Part shown: positions 8,785-16,395 of the stretch, in pieces
Numbering within the stretch: the first letter of the stretch is position 1
Layout: every line of letters starts with the position of its first letter
Program-made: the position numbers and the translations under genes
Source: Nocardioides phosphati
GTDB taxonomy: Bacteria > Actinomycetota > Actinomycetes > Propionibacteriales > Nocardioidaceae
Assembly (NCBI RefSeq): GCF_014646375.1
Contig: NZ_BMNI01000006.1
Span: 122,743 to 186,742 of the forward strand
Direction: 5' to 3'
Length of the DNA: 64,000 nucleotides
Notes under the pieces: generated by a model
Databases searched by the model: none
What the model saw: the letters and a program-made list of their open reading frames with translations, nothing else
What the model was told of the DNA's origin: nothing

Positions 8785-8893
8785 ACTCGCCGATCATCAC
8801 CTCGGGGCAGCCGGCGCACGCGTACTCGCGCACCACCACGGTGTCCTCGAAATCGACGGCGGCCAGGTGCCACTCGTGCTCGTGCTCGGCCAT
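8783..8893 (-). CDS. 36-residue His/Cys micro-protein
   Basis: Short gene supported by a textbook ribosome-binding site (TTGGAGGTGG) 5 nt before ATG 8893 and by a terminator right after the stop. The N-terminus is HEHEW and there is one CAGC pair near the end, so it carries H-x-H and C-x2-C, which could form a single zinc site or bind another metal. Acidic overall, with no membrane segment. The function is unknown. The good start signals argue against a chance frame. Confidence 0.7.
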   Translation of the reverse strand: MAEHEHEWHLAAVDFEDTVVVREYACAGCPEVMIGE

Positions 8894-8980
8894 GCCGCCA
8901 CCTCCAACGTCTCCATGTAACAACCCAGCACCTCCCGGTTCCCCGCGCCGCGCCGCACCATGCCCTGACGAGGTACGCCC

Positions 8981-8986
8981 TAGGCT
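8981..8986 (+). promoter_or_regulatory. -10 element, leaderless SDR-like gene
   Basis: TAGGCT, 7 nt before ATG 8994. Confidence 0.6.
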
Positions 8987-8993
8987 CACCGGC

Positions 8994-9752
8994 ATGGACC
9001 TGCAGCTGGCCGACCGCGTCTTCATCGTCACCGGAGGAGCCCGCGGGCTCGGGCGGGCGACCGCCGAGGTGCTCGTGGCCGAAGGGGCGCGTGTCGTCCT
9101 GAGCGGACGCAGCGAGGAGAGCCTTGCACACGCGGTCGACGTGCTCGGCGGGTCGCACGCGGTCGCCGTCGTCGCCGACAACGCCCAGGCCGACGCGCCC
9201 GCGCGGCTCATCGCCGCCGCCCAGGACACCTGGGGCCGCCTCGACGGCGCCCTCGTGAGCGTGGGTGGCCCCGCGCCGGGCACCGTGGCGAGCAGCACGG
9301 ACGAGCAGTGGACCACGGCGTTCGAGAGCGTCTTCCTCGGGGCGGTGCGCCTGGGCCGGGAAGTCTCGGCGGCGCTGCCTGCCGGCGGCTCGATCGCCTT
9401 CGTGCTCAGCAGCTCGGTGAAGTCGCCGATCACCGGCCTCACGATCAGCAACGGCCTCCGTCCCGGTCTCGCGATGGTCGCCAAGAACCTCGCCGACGAG
9501 GTCGGCCCGCGCGGCATCCGCGTCAACGGGCTGCTTCCCGGCCGGATCGCCACCGACCGCCTCAAGGAGCTCGACGCGCTCGGCGGTGACCCCGACGCGG
9601 CCCGTGCCCGGGCGAGCGCGACGATCCCGCTCGGCCGCTACGGCGAGCCGGAGGAGTTCGGTCGGGCCGCGGCGTTCGTGCTCAGCCCGGCCGCGTCCTA
9701 CCTGACGGGCGTCATGCTTCCCGTCGACGGCGGAGCGCTGCGCTCACTCTGA
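8994..9752 (+). CDS. SDR-like protein with altered catalytic tetrad
   Basis: 252 residues with an SDR fold: glycine-rich TGGARGLG at 13-20, a C-terminal SYLTG-type ending (PAASYLTGVMLPVDGG) and RVNGLLPG all resemble 3-oxoacyl-ACP reductases. However, NNAG is replaced by SVGGPAPG, and at the YxxxK position the sequence reads LTISNGLRPG (149-158), with no Tyr or Lys. It matches the description of the BKR-like SDR-like subgroup, whose catalytic tetrad is imperfect. It may use another acid/base or be non-catalytic. The start is fixed by the leaderless promoter. Confidence 0.9.
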   Translation: MDLQLADRVFIVTGGARGLGRATAEVLVAEGARVVLSGRSEESLAHAVDVLGGSHAVAVVADNAQADAPARLIAAAQDTWGRLDGALVSVGGPAPGTVASSTDEQWTTAFESVFLGAVRLGREVSAALPAGGSIAFVLSSSVKSPITGLTISNGLRPGLAMVAKNLADEVGPRGIRVNGLLPGRIATDRLKELDALGGDPDAARARASATIPLGRYGEPEEFGRAAAFVLSPAASYLTGVMLPVDGGALRSL

Positions 9753-9756
9753 GCCT

Positions 9757-9787
9757 GCGCGGAGCGCGCCCTGAGCCCGCTCCGCGC
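9757..9787. terminator. Hairpin between convergent genes
   Basis: 9-bp stem (GCGCGGAGC / GCTCCGCGC) with a 13-nt loop after the SDR-like gene, directly before the SURF1 stop region. Confidence 0.55.
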
Positions 9788-10585
9788 TCACGCCGACTGG
9801 TCGGAGCGCCTCGAGATCCGCTGGTCGCGCGGCAGGCGACGGCCCGCGAGCACCGCCCACTCGTCGTACGCCAGGTAGCCGAAGCCGAAGACCGCGAGGA
9901 TGCCGAAGAACCACCACTGCAGGCCGTAGAAGAAGTGCGGCCCGTTGCCGAGGTCGGGCAGGTCGCCGGGGCGCAGCGCGGGCTTCGCGGTCGCCTTCGG
10001 CGACTCGGACTCCAGCTGCAGCCAGCCGCGGAAGACCTCGGCCCCCGTCACCTTCGCGTACGCCGTGCTGGAGACGGCCCGTGCGGAGAGCACGCCGCTC
10101 TCCTTGTCGACCGTCGACGACTCCCCGGCGTCGACCCGGGCCCAGCCGGTGACGACGACCTGGCCGGACGGGGGAGCGGGCACGTCGGCGGCGGGCGCGG
10201 TGGATCCCTCGGTCTGCAGCCAGCCGCGGTCGACGAGCAGGACCGCGCCCGTCGAGGTGGTCAGGGGCGTGACGACCTCGACGCCACCGTTGCCCTCGAA
10301 GGTGCGGTAGCGGATCTGGAGCGTCTGGTCGGCGTCATAGGTGCCGGTGGCGGTGACCCGCTGCCACTCGCGCGACGCCGGCAGCGCGCTGTCGGTCGCG
10401 AAGACCTCGCGCAGCGACGCCGGGGGGCCGGTCTCGTTGCGCTCCACGACGGCGTTGCGGGCCTTGCGGTCCTCGAGCCGGTGGAACTGCCACTCGCCCA
10501 GCCACCACGCGAAATACGCCAGCAGCACGACGACGAGGAAGAAGCAGATCCATCGTCGACTGATCAGGAACGACAGCGAGCGCAC
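9788..10585 (-). CDS. SURF1-family cytochrome oxidase biogenesis protein
   Basis: 265 residues. There is a transmembrane helix near the N-terminus (ICFFLVVVLLAYFAWWLGEWQ) and another near the C-terminus (YGLQWWFFGILAVFGFGYLAYD), with a large extracytoplasmic domain between them, the SURF1 layout. GEWQFHRLEDRKARN and the RGWLQTEG / YRTFEGNGGVEVVTPL stretches fit the family. SURF1 proteins assist heme insertion into aa3-type oxidase. GTG start at 10585, opposite moaA with only 32 bp between start codons. Confidence 0.9.
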   Translation of the reverse strand: MRSLSFLISRRWICFFLVVVLLAYFAWWLGEWQFHRLEDRKARNAVVERNETGPPASLREVFATDSALPASREWQRVTATGTYDADQTLQIRYRTFEGNGGVEVVTPLTTSTGAVLLVDRGWLQTEGSTAPAADVPAPPSGQVVVTGWARVDAGESSTVDKESGVLSARAVSSTAYAKVTGAEVFRGWLQLESESPKATAKPALRPGDLPDLGNGPHFFYGLQWWFFGILAVFGFGYLAYDEWAVLAGRRLPRDQRISRRSDQSA

Positions 10586-10605
10586 GGGGGCGAGGGTAGC
10601 CGCCC

Positions 10606-10611
10606 TATCCT
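10606..10611 (+). promoter_or_regulatory. -10 element, leaderless moaA
   Basis: TATCCT, 6 nt before ATG 10618. Confidence 0.5.
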
Positions 10612-10617
10612 TGACTC

Positions 10618-11613
10618 ATGACCCTGGCCCTCGCTGACCGGCACGGTCGCGTTGCCACGGACCTTCGTGTGTCGCTGACCGACCGCTGCAACCTGCGCTG
10701 TTCGTACTGCATGCCCGCCGAGGGGCTCGACTGGCTGCCCGACGACTCCGTGCTCACCGACGACGAGGTGGTCCGTCTGGTCCGCATCGGCGTGGAGCGC
10801 CTCGGCATCCGGGAGGTGCGGTTCACCGGCGGCGAGCCCCTCGTACGCCGCGGCCTGGTCGACATCGTCCGGCGCACGGCCGCGCTCGCCCCCGCGCCCG
10901 AGGTGAGCCTGACGACCAACGCGCTGGGCCTGGCCCGCGTCGCCGGGGCACTGGCCGAGGCCGGGCTCGCGCGCATCAACGTCTCGCTCGACACCGTGCG
11001 CGCCGACACGTTCGCCACGATCACCCGTCGCGACCGGCTCAAGGACGTCGTCGCGGGCCTCGAGGCGGCGCAGGCGGCCGGTCTTGGCCCGATCAAGGTC
11101 AACGCCGTGCTGCTGCGCGGCGTCAACGACGACCAGGCCGTCGAGCTGCTCGGCTGGTGCCTCGAGCGCGGCTACGAGCTCCGCTTCATCGAGCAGATGC
11201 CGCTCGACGCCCAGCACGCGTGGCAGCGCGACCAGATGGTGACCGCCGAGGAGATCCTCGAGCGCCTCGCCGCGGCGTACGACCTGGTGCCGGCGAGCGA
11301 GCCGCGCGGCAGCGCACCGGCCGAGCTGTGGAGTGTCGACGGCGGGGTGGGCACGGTCGGCGTGATCGCCAGCGTGAGCCGGCCCTTCTGCGGCGACTGC
11401 GACCGGGTCCGGCTCACCGCTGACGGCCAGGTCCGCAACTGCCTCTTCGCGCGGCAGGAGTCCGACCTGCGTGACGCGCTGCGTGCCGGCGCCACCGACG
11501 AGGAGATCGCCGATCGCTGGGTCACGGCGATGGTCGGCAAGGCTCCCGGCCACGGCATCGAGGACCCGACGTTCCTCCAGCCCGATCGCCCGATGAGCGC
11601 GATCGGCGGCTGA
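10618..11613 (+). CDS. moaA: GTP 3',8-cyclase MoaA
   Basis: 331-residue radical-SAM enzyme of molybdenum cofactor biosynthesis, converting GTP to 3',8-cyclo-GTP. The N-terminal cluster motif is CNLRCSYC (Cys24, 28, 31). The C-terminal cluster is in SRPFCGDCDRVRLTADGQVRNCLF, and the chain ends in the conserved GG tail (MSAIGG). The FTGGEPLVRRG motif binds SAM/GTP. Length is typical. No other moa gene is in the window, so the pathway must be scattered. Confidence 0.97.
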   Translation: MTLALADRHGRVATDLRVSLTDRCNLRCSYCMPAEGLDWLPDDSVLTDDEVVRLVRIGVERLGIREVRFTGGEPLVRRGLVDIVRRTAALAPAPEVSLTTNALGLARVAGALAEAGLARINVSLDTVRADTFATITRRDRLKDVVAGLEAAQAAGLGPIKVNAVLLRGVNDDQAVELLGWCLERGYELRFIEQMPLDAQHAWQRDQMVTAEEILERLAAAYDLVPASEPRGSAPAELWSVDGGVGTVGVIASVSRPFCGDCDRVRLTADGQVRNCLFARQESDLRDALRAGATDEEIADRWVTAMVGKAPGHGIEDPTFLQPDRPMSAIGG

Positions 11614-11616
11614 GGC

Positions 11617-11856
11617 CTACGCGCCTGCCGGCGACGCGGGTGTCTCGGGGACGAAGTCGGCGATCGGCTCGGTCTCGCGCAGGAAGCCGCGGGCGCCGAG
11701 GAAGTCCGTCAGCGACGCCTTGTGCTCCTCGCAGGCGAGCCACGCCTTGCGGCGGTCGGGCGTGTGGATCTTCGGGTTGTTCCAGCGGAGCGCCCACGCA
11801 GCGTCGGCGGCGCAGCCCTTCGCGGAGCAGGTCAGCGGGATGTCGGGGGAGTCCAT
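11617..11856 (-). CDS. Small Cys/His protein next to SURF1/moaA
   Basis: 79 residues with CSAKGC near the N-terminus and LACEEH in the middle, giving C-x4-C...C-x2-H, a likely single zinc site. The intervening WNNPKIHTPDRRKAWL segment is strongly conserved-looking. Homologues in actinobacteria are sometimes labelled acetone carboxylase; nothing here supports that enzyme name. The function is unknown. It lies 3 bp from the moaA stop on the opposite strand. Confidence 0.8.
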   Translation of the reverse strand: MDSPDIPLTCSAKGCAADAAWALRWNNPKIHTPDRRKAWLACEEHKASLTDFLGARGFLRETEPIADFVPETPASPAGA

Positions 11857-11876
11857 GAGGGCTCCAGTATCCCGGC

Positions 11877-12146
11877 TCAGCGCTCGAGCATGTGCGTCGG
11901 GTCGAGCACGGTCGCCATCGGGGCGTCGTCACGCCGGTTGACCGCGTTGGCGAGCACCACGGCGACGTACGGCAGGAAGACGGCACCGACGAGCAGCACC
12001 CACATCGCCCACGTGTCGCGGAAGACGATGGCGCCGATGAAGCAGACCGTGCGGATCGTCATCGCGATGATGTAGCGGCGCATCCGGCCTGCCATCTCGT
12101 CGGCCGGCGAGATCGGCGCCGAGGTGATCCTGACCGGTTCCGACAT
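11877..12146 (-). CDS. DUF3099 family membrane protein
   Basis: 89 residues with a short cytoplasmic N-terminus (ITSAPISPADEMAGRMRRY), then two transmembrane helices (YIIAMTIRTVCFIGAIVF, WAMWVLLVGAVFLPYVAVVLAN) and a polar tail, which fits the actinobacterial DUF3099 family. The start has both a possible Shine-Dalgarno (GGAGG) and a TAGGCT -10 six nt upstream. Function unknown. Confidence 0.88.
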   Translation of the reverse strand: MSEPVRITSAPISPADEMAGRMRRYIIAMTIRTVCFIGAIVFRDTWAMWVLLVGAVFLPYVAVVLANAVNRRDDAPMATVLDPTHMLER

Positions 12147-12152
12147 GCCTCC

Positions 12153-12158
12153 AGCCTA
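12153..12158 (-). promoter_or_regulatory. -10 element of the DUF3099 gene
   Basis: TAGGCT on the minus strand, 6 nt before ATG 12146. Confidence 0.5.
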
Positions 12159-12176
12159 CGTCGCGGCCGGCGTCGC

Positions 12177-12182
12177 TAGGCT
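12177..12182 (+). promoter_or_regulatory. -10 element of the dodecin-phosphatase operon
   Basis: TAGGCT, about 61 nt before ATG 12244. It implies a 5' leader of about 55 nt, unlike the leaderless neighbours. Confidence 0.45.
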
Positions 12183-12243
12183 GGCCGGGTCGACGGCCAC
12201 GAGGGTCGTCCCCATCATCTCGACACAGCCCTGGAGGCCGCCC

Positions 12244-12459
12244 ATGTCCAGTCGCACGTACCGCATCTCCGAGCTCGTCGGCACGTCCCCCGAGGGCATC
12301 GACCAGGCGATCCGCAACGGCGTCGAGCGGGCCAGCAAGACGCTGCGCCACGTCGACTGGTTCGAGGTCACGCAGGTCCGTGGCCACGTCATCGACGGCC
12401 AGGTCGACCACTTCCAGGTCTCCCTCAAGGTCGGCTTCCGCCTCGAGGACGACGAGTGA
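12244..12459 (+). CDS. Dodecin family flavin-binding protein
   Basis: 71 residues, the standard dodecin size. The sequence YRISELVGTSPEGIDQAIRNGVERA followed by LRHVDWFEVTQVRGHV, with the flavin-stacking Trp and Gln, marks the dodecin fold. These proteins form hollow dodecamers that store or buffer riboflavin/FMN or other cofactors. TGGAGG upstream supports ATG 12244. The phosphatase follows after 4 bp. Confidence 0.93.
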   Translation: MSSRTYRISELVGTSPEGIDQAIRNGVERASKTLRHVDWFEVTQVRGHVIDGQVDHFQVSLKVGFRLEDDE

Positions 12460-12463
12460 CCCA

Positions 12464-12982
12464 GTGAGCGACCCGGCGATCACCCGCACGCTGGTCCTCG
12501 TCCGTCACGCCCAGGCCGAGTCCTGGGCCGCATCCGACGTCGAGCGCGCGCTGACGCCGGCCGGCACGGAGGCCGCCGGCGTCCTCGGCGAGTGGCTGCG
12601 CGACCAGGGCATCACGCCCGACGCAGCGCTGGTCTCCGGCGCGCGACGCACGCGCGAGACGTGGGCCGCGCTCGCCGACGCCGCCGGCTGGCAGCTCCAG
12701 CCGGCGTACGACGACGGGCTGTACGCCGCGGGGCCGGACACGGCGCTCGACCTGATCCGCTTCGCAGCAACCGATGCCGCGACCCTGCTGGTGCTCGGGC
12801 ACAACCCGACGATCCACTTCCTCGCGCAGGTCCTCTCCGACGGCACGGGCGCAGCCGAGCAGACCACCCGGCTGGCCAGCGACTTCCCGCCTGCGTCCGC
12901 AGCGGTCCTGACGTTCGACGTGGAGTGGGCGCGCGTGAGCGAGGGCTACGGCGCCCTCACGGCGTTCCGCCCCGGCCGCTGA
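12464..12982 (+). CDS. SixA-type histidine phosphatase
   Basis: 172 residues of the histidine phosphatase superfamily. The catalytic LVRHAQAES motif (RH at about 14-15), a second basic site in SGARRTRETW, and the late LGHN histidine match SixA, which dephosphorylates phosphohistidine on signalling proteins in E. coli. The substrate here is unknown. The GTG start lies 4 bp after the dodecin stop, so the two are very probably cotranscribed. Confidence 0.9.
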   Translation: MSDPAITRTLVLVRHAQAESWAASDVERALTPAGTEAAGVLGEWLRDQGITPDAALVSGARRTRETWAALADAAGWQLQPAYDDGLYAAGPDTALDLIRFAATDAATLLVLGHNPTIHFLAQVLSDGTGAAEQTTRLASDFPPASAAVLTFDVEWARVSEGYGALTAFRPGR

Positions 12983-13000
12983 TCCGGCTGCCGGGCAGGG

Positions 13001-14236
13001 TCAGACGAGCGGTTCGGGCGTCACGATGCCCGCGGCCGCGTCGGCGGCGACGATCTCCTCGCGGCTGATGCCGAGGAGGTACATGATCGTGTCGAGGTAC
13101 GGCACGTTGACCGCCGTGTCGGCGGCCTCCTGCACAACCGGCTTGGCGTTGTAGGCGATGCCCAGGCCGGCGGCGTTGAGCATGTCGAGGTCGTTGGCGC
13201 CGTCGCCGATCGCGATCACGGACTTCTCGTCGATGCCGAGCTCGGCAGCGAACTCACGCAGCGCTGCGGCCTTGCCGGCCCGGTCGACGACCGCGCCGAT
13301 GACGCGGCCGGTGAGCTTGCCGTCGACGACCTCGAGGTCGTTGGCGCGGGCGTAGTCGAAGCCGAGGTCCGCGGCGATCCGGTCGGTGACCGCGGAGAAG
13401 CCGCCCGAGACCATCGCGAAGCGGTAGCCCAGGCGCTTCAGCGTGCGGACCATGGTGCGCGCACCCGGGTTGAGCTGGACCTCGTCGTAGACCTTGTTGA
13501 GCGCGGAGGCGTCGAGCCCCTCGAGCAGGGCGACCCGCTCGCGCAGCGACTGCTCGAAGTCGAGCTCGCCGCGCATGGCGGCCTCGGTCACCCGGGCCAC
13601 CTCGGCCTCGCAGCCCGCGTGGGCGGCGAGCATCTCGATGACCTCGCCCTGGACCAGTGTGGAGTCGACGTCCATGACGATGAGGCGGGCGCCGCGGCGC
13701 AGCAGCGAGGCCTCCTGGACGGCGACGTCGACGCCGCGCTTGCGCGACTCCTTGACCAGCTCGGTGCGGAGCACGTCGGTCGGGACGCCGGAGACCTGGA
13801 GCTCGATCGCGGTGACGGGGTAGCGCGCCATCCGCTGGATCCGGTCGATGTTGGCGCCGAGGTCGGCGATGCGGCCGGAGACGCCGGCCACGGCCGATGC
13901 CTTGAGCGGTCCGCCGATGAGCGTGACGAGGCTGCGCCCGTCGGGACGCGCGGCGTTGTCGCCGGTGCCCCGCTCGATCGAGACCTGCATGCCGAGGGCG
14001 GCCGCCGTCGACTCGAGGCTGGCCCGGAGCCGGCGCGCGTCGCGCGGCGCCGTCACGAGTACGCCGAGCACGAGACGCCCGCGGAGCACGATCTGCTCGA
14101 GATCGACGACGGTCACGCCCGCGCCGGCGAGCGTGTCGAAGACGCTCGAGGTCACGCCGGGGCGGTCCTCGCCCATGAGCGTGATCAGCAGGGTCTCGGG
14201 GGCTGCGCCGGAGGGGCTGGTGCTGGCTTCAGTCAT
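13001..14236 (-). CDS. serB: Phosphoserine phosphatase SerB with N-terminal ACT domains
   Basis: 411 residues. Two ACT-like regulatory domains occupy about residues 15-90 and 100-175, and a HAD phosphatase domain follows with DVDST (189-193), a later SGGFSAV and IGDGANDLDML. This resembles mycobacterial SerB2. It catalyses the last step of L-serine synthesis, and the ACT domains probably sense serine or another amino acid. Convergent with the sixA-like gene. Confidence 0.96.
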   Translation of the reverse strand: MTEASTSPSGAAPETLLITLMGEDRPGVTSSVFDTLAGAGVTVVDLEQIVLRGRLVLGVLVTAPRDARRLRASLESTAAALGMQVSIERGTGDNAARPDGRSLVTLIGGPLKASAVAGVSGRIADLGANIDRIQRMARYPVTAIELQVSGVPTDVLRTELVKESRKRGVDVAVQEASLLRRGARLIVMDVDSTLVQGEVIEMLAAHAGCEAEVARVTEAAMRGELDFEQSLRERVALLEGLDASALNKVYDEVQLNPGARTMVRTLKRLGYRFAMVSGGFSAVTDRIAADLGFDYARANDLEVVDGKLTGRVIGAVVDRAGKAAALREFAAELGIDEKSVIAIGDGANDLDMLNAAGLGIAYNAKPVVQEAADTAVNVPYLDTIMYLLGISREEIVAADAAAGIVTPEPLV

Positions 14237-14245
14237 GACGGCGGA

Positions 14246-14251
14246 AGGCTA
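14246..14251 (-). promoter_or_regulatory. -10 element of serB
   Basis: TAGCCT on the minus strand, 9 nt before ATG 14236. The transcript would carry a leader of only 2-3 nt or none. Confidence 0.4.
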
Positions 14252-14322
14252 TCGCTCCGTGGGCCCACGAGGTGGCCGCGATCAGGACCCGGGCGGTCCT
14301 GGCGAGTCCGCGGTGTGGCGGC

Positions 14323-15000
14323 TCAGGCTCCGGGCGGCCAGACCTCGGGAGAGCAGGCGGCGACGAGTGCCCGGCGGGCGGCGGCCGCGAGCGGGCGCAG
14401 CTCCTCCAGCGGCGCCAGTGTGGCGATCCCGAATGCCTGCAGGCCGCGGGCGGCGAGCTCGACCGACGCGGCCGGCGTACCGGGGGGAGCGGGGAGGGGG
14501 TCGCGCCGGCGCAGGTCGAGCAGGGCGTCGGCGAGGTCGGGGTGGTCGTGGCCGAGGTTGCGCCCGTCGAAGGCGTGGGCCGTCTGCGCGAGGGCGAGCC
14601 GCAGGCCGCGGTCGGCCTCGCCGAGGTCGGGGAGCTGGCGCCGCTGGGCGGGCAGCAGCGTCCACGTGACGCCGTGGCCCGCACGGTGGGGGACCAGGCC
14701 CGCTCCGGCGCCGGCGAGGACGACGCCCTCCCGGGCCTCCAGTGCCGCCTTGTTGAAGTCGGCAGGACCGCCGAGGCCGAGCGGGTCGCCGTCGTCGGGC
14801 AGGGCGAGTCCGGCGCTCGTGGCGCCGAGGTCGCGCAGTGCCGCGAAGGCGAAGACTGGGCCGACGGGTTCGCGGTGACCCGGGAGCCCCACGAACTGGT
14901 GGAAGCCGTCGAGCGCGTCCACGGCGTCGTCGAGCGAGGCGTCGCCGCGGCGCCAGGCGCTCCACCACCAGCAGAGGATCGCAGCGTCGGAGAGGGTCAC
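14323..15000 (-). CDS. Conserved hypothetical protein
   Basis: 225 residues from GTG 15000. Helical, Ala/Leu-rich, with WWWSAWRRGDAS at the N-terminus and an HGVTWTLLPAQRR-like central motif. I do not recognise the family. GTG 15000 was preferred over TTG 15009 because the -10 TAACCT ends 8 nt before the GTG but directly abuts the TTG. The serB gene follows 86 bp downstream on the same strand. Confidence 0.75.
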   Translation of the reverse strand: MTLSDAAILCWWWSAWRRGDASLDDAVDALDGFHQFVGLPGHREPVGPVFAFAALRDLGATSAGLALPDDGDPLGLGGPADFNKAALEAREGVVLAGAGAGLVPHRAGHGVTWTLLPAQRRQLPDLGEADRGLRLALAQTAHAFDGRNLGHDHPDLADALLDLRRRDPLPAPPGTPAASVELAARGLQAFGIATLAPLEELRPLAAAARRALVAACSPEVWPPGA

Positions 15001-15008
15001 GACGGGCA

Positions 15009-15014
15009 AGGTTA
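15009..15014 (-). promoter_or_regulatory. -10 element, leaderless hypothetical gene
   Basis: TAACCT on the minus strand, 8 nt before GTG 15000. It faces the TAGGGT of the ABC gene within a 47-bp intergenic region. Confidence 0.5.
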
Positions 15015-15034
15015 GGCGCTGCCTGCCGCCTGTA

Positions 15035-15040
15035 TAGGGT
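15035..15040 (+). promoter_or_regulatory. -10 element, leaderless ABC ATPase gene
   Basis: TAGGGT (in TATAGGGT), 7 nt before ATG 15048. Confidence 0.6.
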
Positions 15041-15047
15041 CGTCCCC

Positions 15048-15845
15048 ATGTCCGCCGTGATCGAGTTCGCCGATGTGACCGTCCGCCGGGGTGACGCCCT
15101 GCTGCTGGACAACGTGAACTGGACCGTCCGCGAGGGCGAACGCTGGGTCCTCCTCGGCCCCAACGGTGCGGGCAAGACCACTCTCATGTCCGTCGCCTCC
15201 GCGCAGATGCACCCGACGTCCGGCGTCGCCGGCATCCTCGGCGAGGTGCTCGGCGCCGTCGACGTCTTCGACCTCCGTCCGCGCATCGGCCTCACGAGCG
15301 CGGTCCTCGCCGAGCGGATCCCGCGCGGCGAGACCGTGCGCGACCTCGTCGTCTCCGCGGCGTACGGCGTGGTGGGGCGCTGGCGCGAGGAGTACGACGA
15401 GATGGACCACGCGCAGGCCGAGGCACTGCTCAGCGAGCTCGGCTGCGGTGGCTTCATGGACCGCACCTTCGGCACCCTCAGCGAGGGTGAGCGCAAGCGC
15501 GTGCAGATCGCCCGCGCGCTGATGACCGACCCCGAGCTGCTCCTGCTCGACGAGCCCGGCGCCGGCCTCGACCTCGGCGGCCGCGAGGACCTCGTCTCGA
15601 CCCTCGCGGTCCTGGCGTACGACGAGTCGTCGCCGGCGACCGTGCTCGTCAGCCACCACGTCGAGGAGATCCCGCCCGGCTTCACGCACGCACTCGTCCT
15701 CAAGGACGGGCGGGTCATGGCGGCGGGCCCGATCGACGAGGTGATCACCGACAGCGTCCTGTCGGCGACGTTCGGGATGCCGCTGCGGGTGACCCACGAG
15801 GACGGCCGCTGGCAGGCGCGCCGTTCGCACCGCCACCTCGGCTGA
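15048..15845 (+). CDS. Stand-alone ABC transporter ATPase subunit
   Basis: 265 residues, one nucleotide-binding domain. Walker A is GPNGAGKTT, the signature reads LSEGERKR (S-E-G in place of SGG), Walker B is LLLDEPGAGLD, and the H-loop is SHHVEE. It resembles ModF/iron-type ATPases. No permease gene flanks it on either side, so the partner is elsewhere or the protein has a non-transport role. The C-terminus (after about 225) carries a short extra domain ending RRSHRHLG. Confidence 0.92.
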   Translation: MSAVIEFADVTVRRGDALLLDNVNWTVREGERWVLLGPNGAGKTTLMSVASAQMHPTSGVAGILGEVLGAVDVFDLRPRIGLTSAVLAERIPRGETVRDLVVSAAYGVVGRWREEYDEMDHAQAEALLSELGCGGFMDRTFGTLSEGERKRVQIARALMTDPELLLLDEPGAGLDLGGREDLVSTLAVLAYDESSPATVLVSHHVEEIPPGFTHALVLKDGRVMAAGPIDEVITDSVLSATFGMPLRVTHEDGRWQARRSHRHLG

Positions 15846-15911
15846 CCAGCCGTTTCCCGGCCCGGGAGCGGGGCCTGGGGAGATCGGTGTCAATTCGTTG
15901 GTGGTTCCCGA

Positions 15912-15917
15912 TAGATT
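15912..15917 (+). promoter_or_regulatory. -10 element, leaderless nfeD
   Basis: TAGATT, 6 nt before ATG 15924. It drives the NfeD-stomatin-TSUP operon. Confidence 0.6.
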
Positions 15918-15923
15918 CCGGCC

Positions 15924-16394
15924 ATGGAATGGATCCGGGACCATGCGTGGGAGGCCTGGCTGGCCCTCGCGTTCGTGCTGGCCGCCGCCGAGATCGCGAG
16001 CATGGACTTCGTCCTGCTGATGCTCGCGGCCGGCGCGCTGGCAGGCGTCGTCGCCGCGCTCGCGGGGGCCGGCGGGGTGCTGCAGTGCGTGATCGCTGCA
16101 GTCGCGGCCGTCGCTGCGCTCGGCCTGGTGCGCCCCGCGCTGCTGCGCCGGCTGCACAGCTCGCCCGAGACGCCCCTGGGCAAGGACCGTTACGTCGGCA
16201 TGCGCGCGGTCGTCACGTCGCGCATCGCCGCGCACGAGCGGGGCGCTGTCCGGCTCGACGGCGAGACGTGGACGGCGACGGCTGCCGCGGGCGTCGTGCT
16301 CGAGCCCGGCCAGCCGGTCGACGTGATCGAGATCCGGGGTGCGACAGCCGTCGTTCGCCCGACTGTTGAGGGCCCGGAAGAAATGGGGGAGTGA
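15924..16394 (+). CDS. NfeD-family membrane protein
   Basis: 156 residues. Two or three N-terminal transmembrane helices (LALAFVLAAAEIASMDFVLLMLAAGALAG region, LQCVIAAVAAVAALGLV) are followed by a C-terminal OB-fold (about 95-150: GMRAVVTSRI, GAVRLDGETWTATA, VDVIEIRGATAVV). This is the short NfeD (NfeD1b-like) that pairs with stomatin-type SPFH proteins, exactly as here: the SPFH gene starts 1 bp after its stop. The pair probably organises membrane microdomains or acts with a protease. Confidence 0.92.
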   Translation: MEWIRDHAWEAWLALAFVLAAAEIASMDFVLLMLAAGALAGVVAALAGAGGVLQCVIAAVAAVAALGLVRPALLRRLHSSPETPLGKDRYVGMRAVVTSRIAAHERGAVRLDGETWTATAAAGVVLEPGQPVDVIEIRGATAVVRPTVEGPEEMGE

Positions 16395-16395
16395 G

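Noticed and set aside
11617..11856. Acetone carboxylase subunit
   Set aside because: At 79 residues with a small Cys/His site it cannot be a carboxylase subunit; the name appears to be an inherited mislabel.
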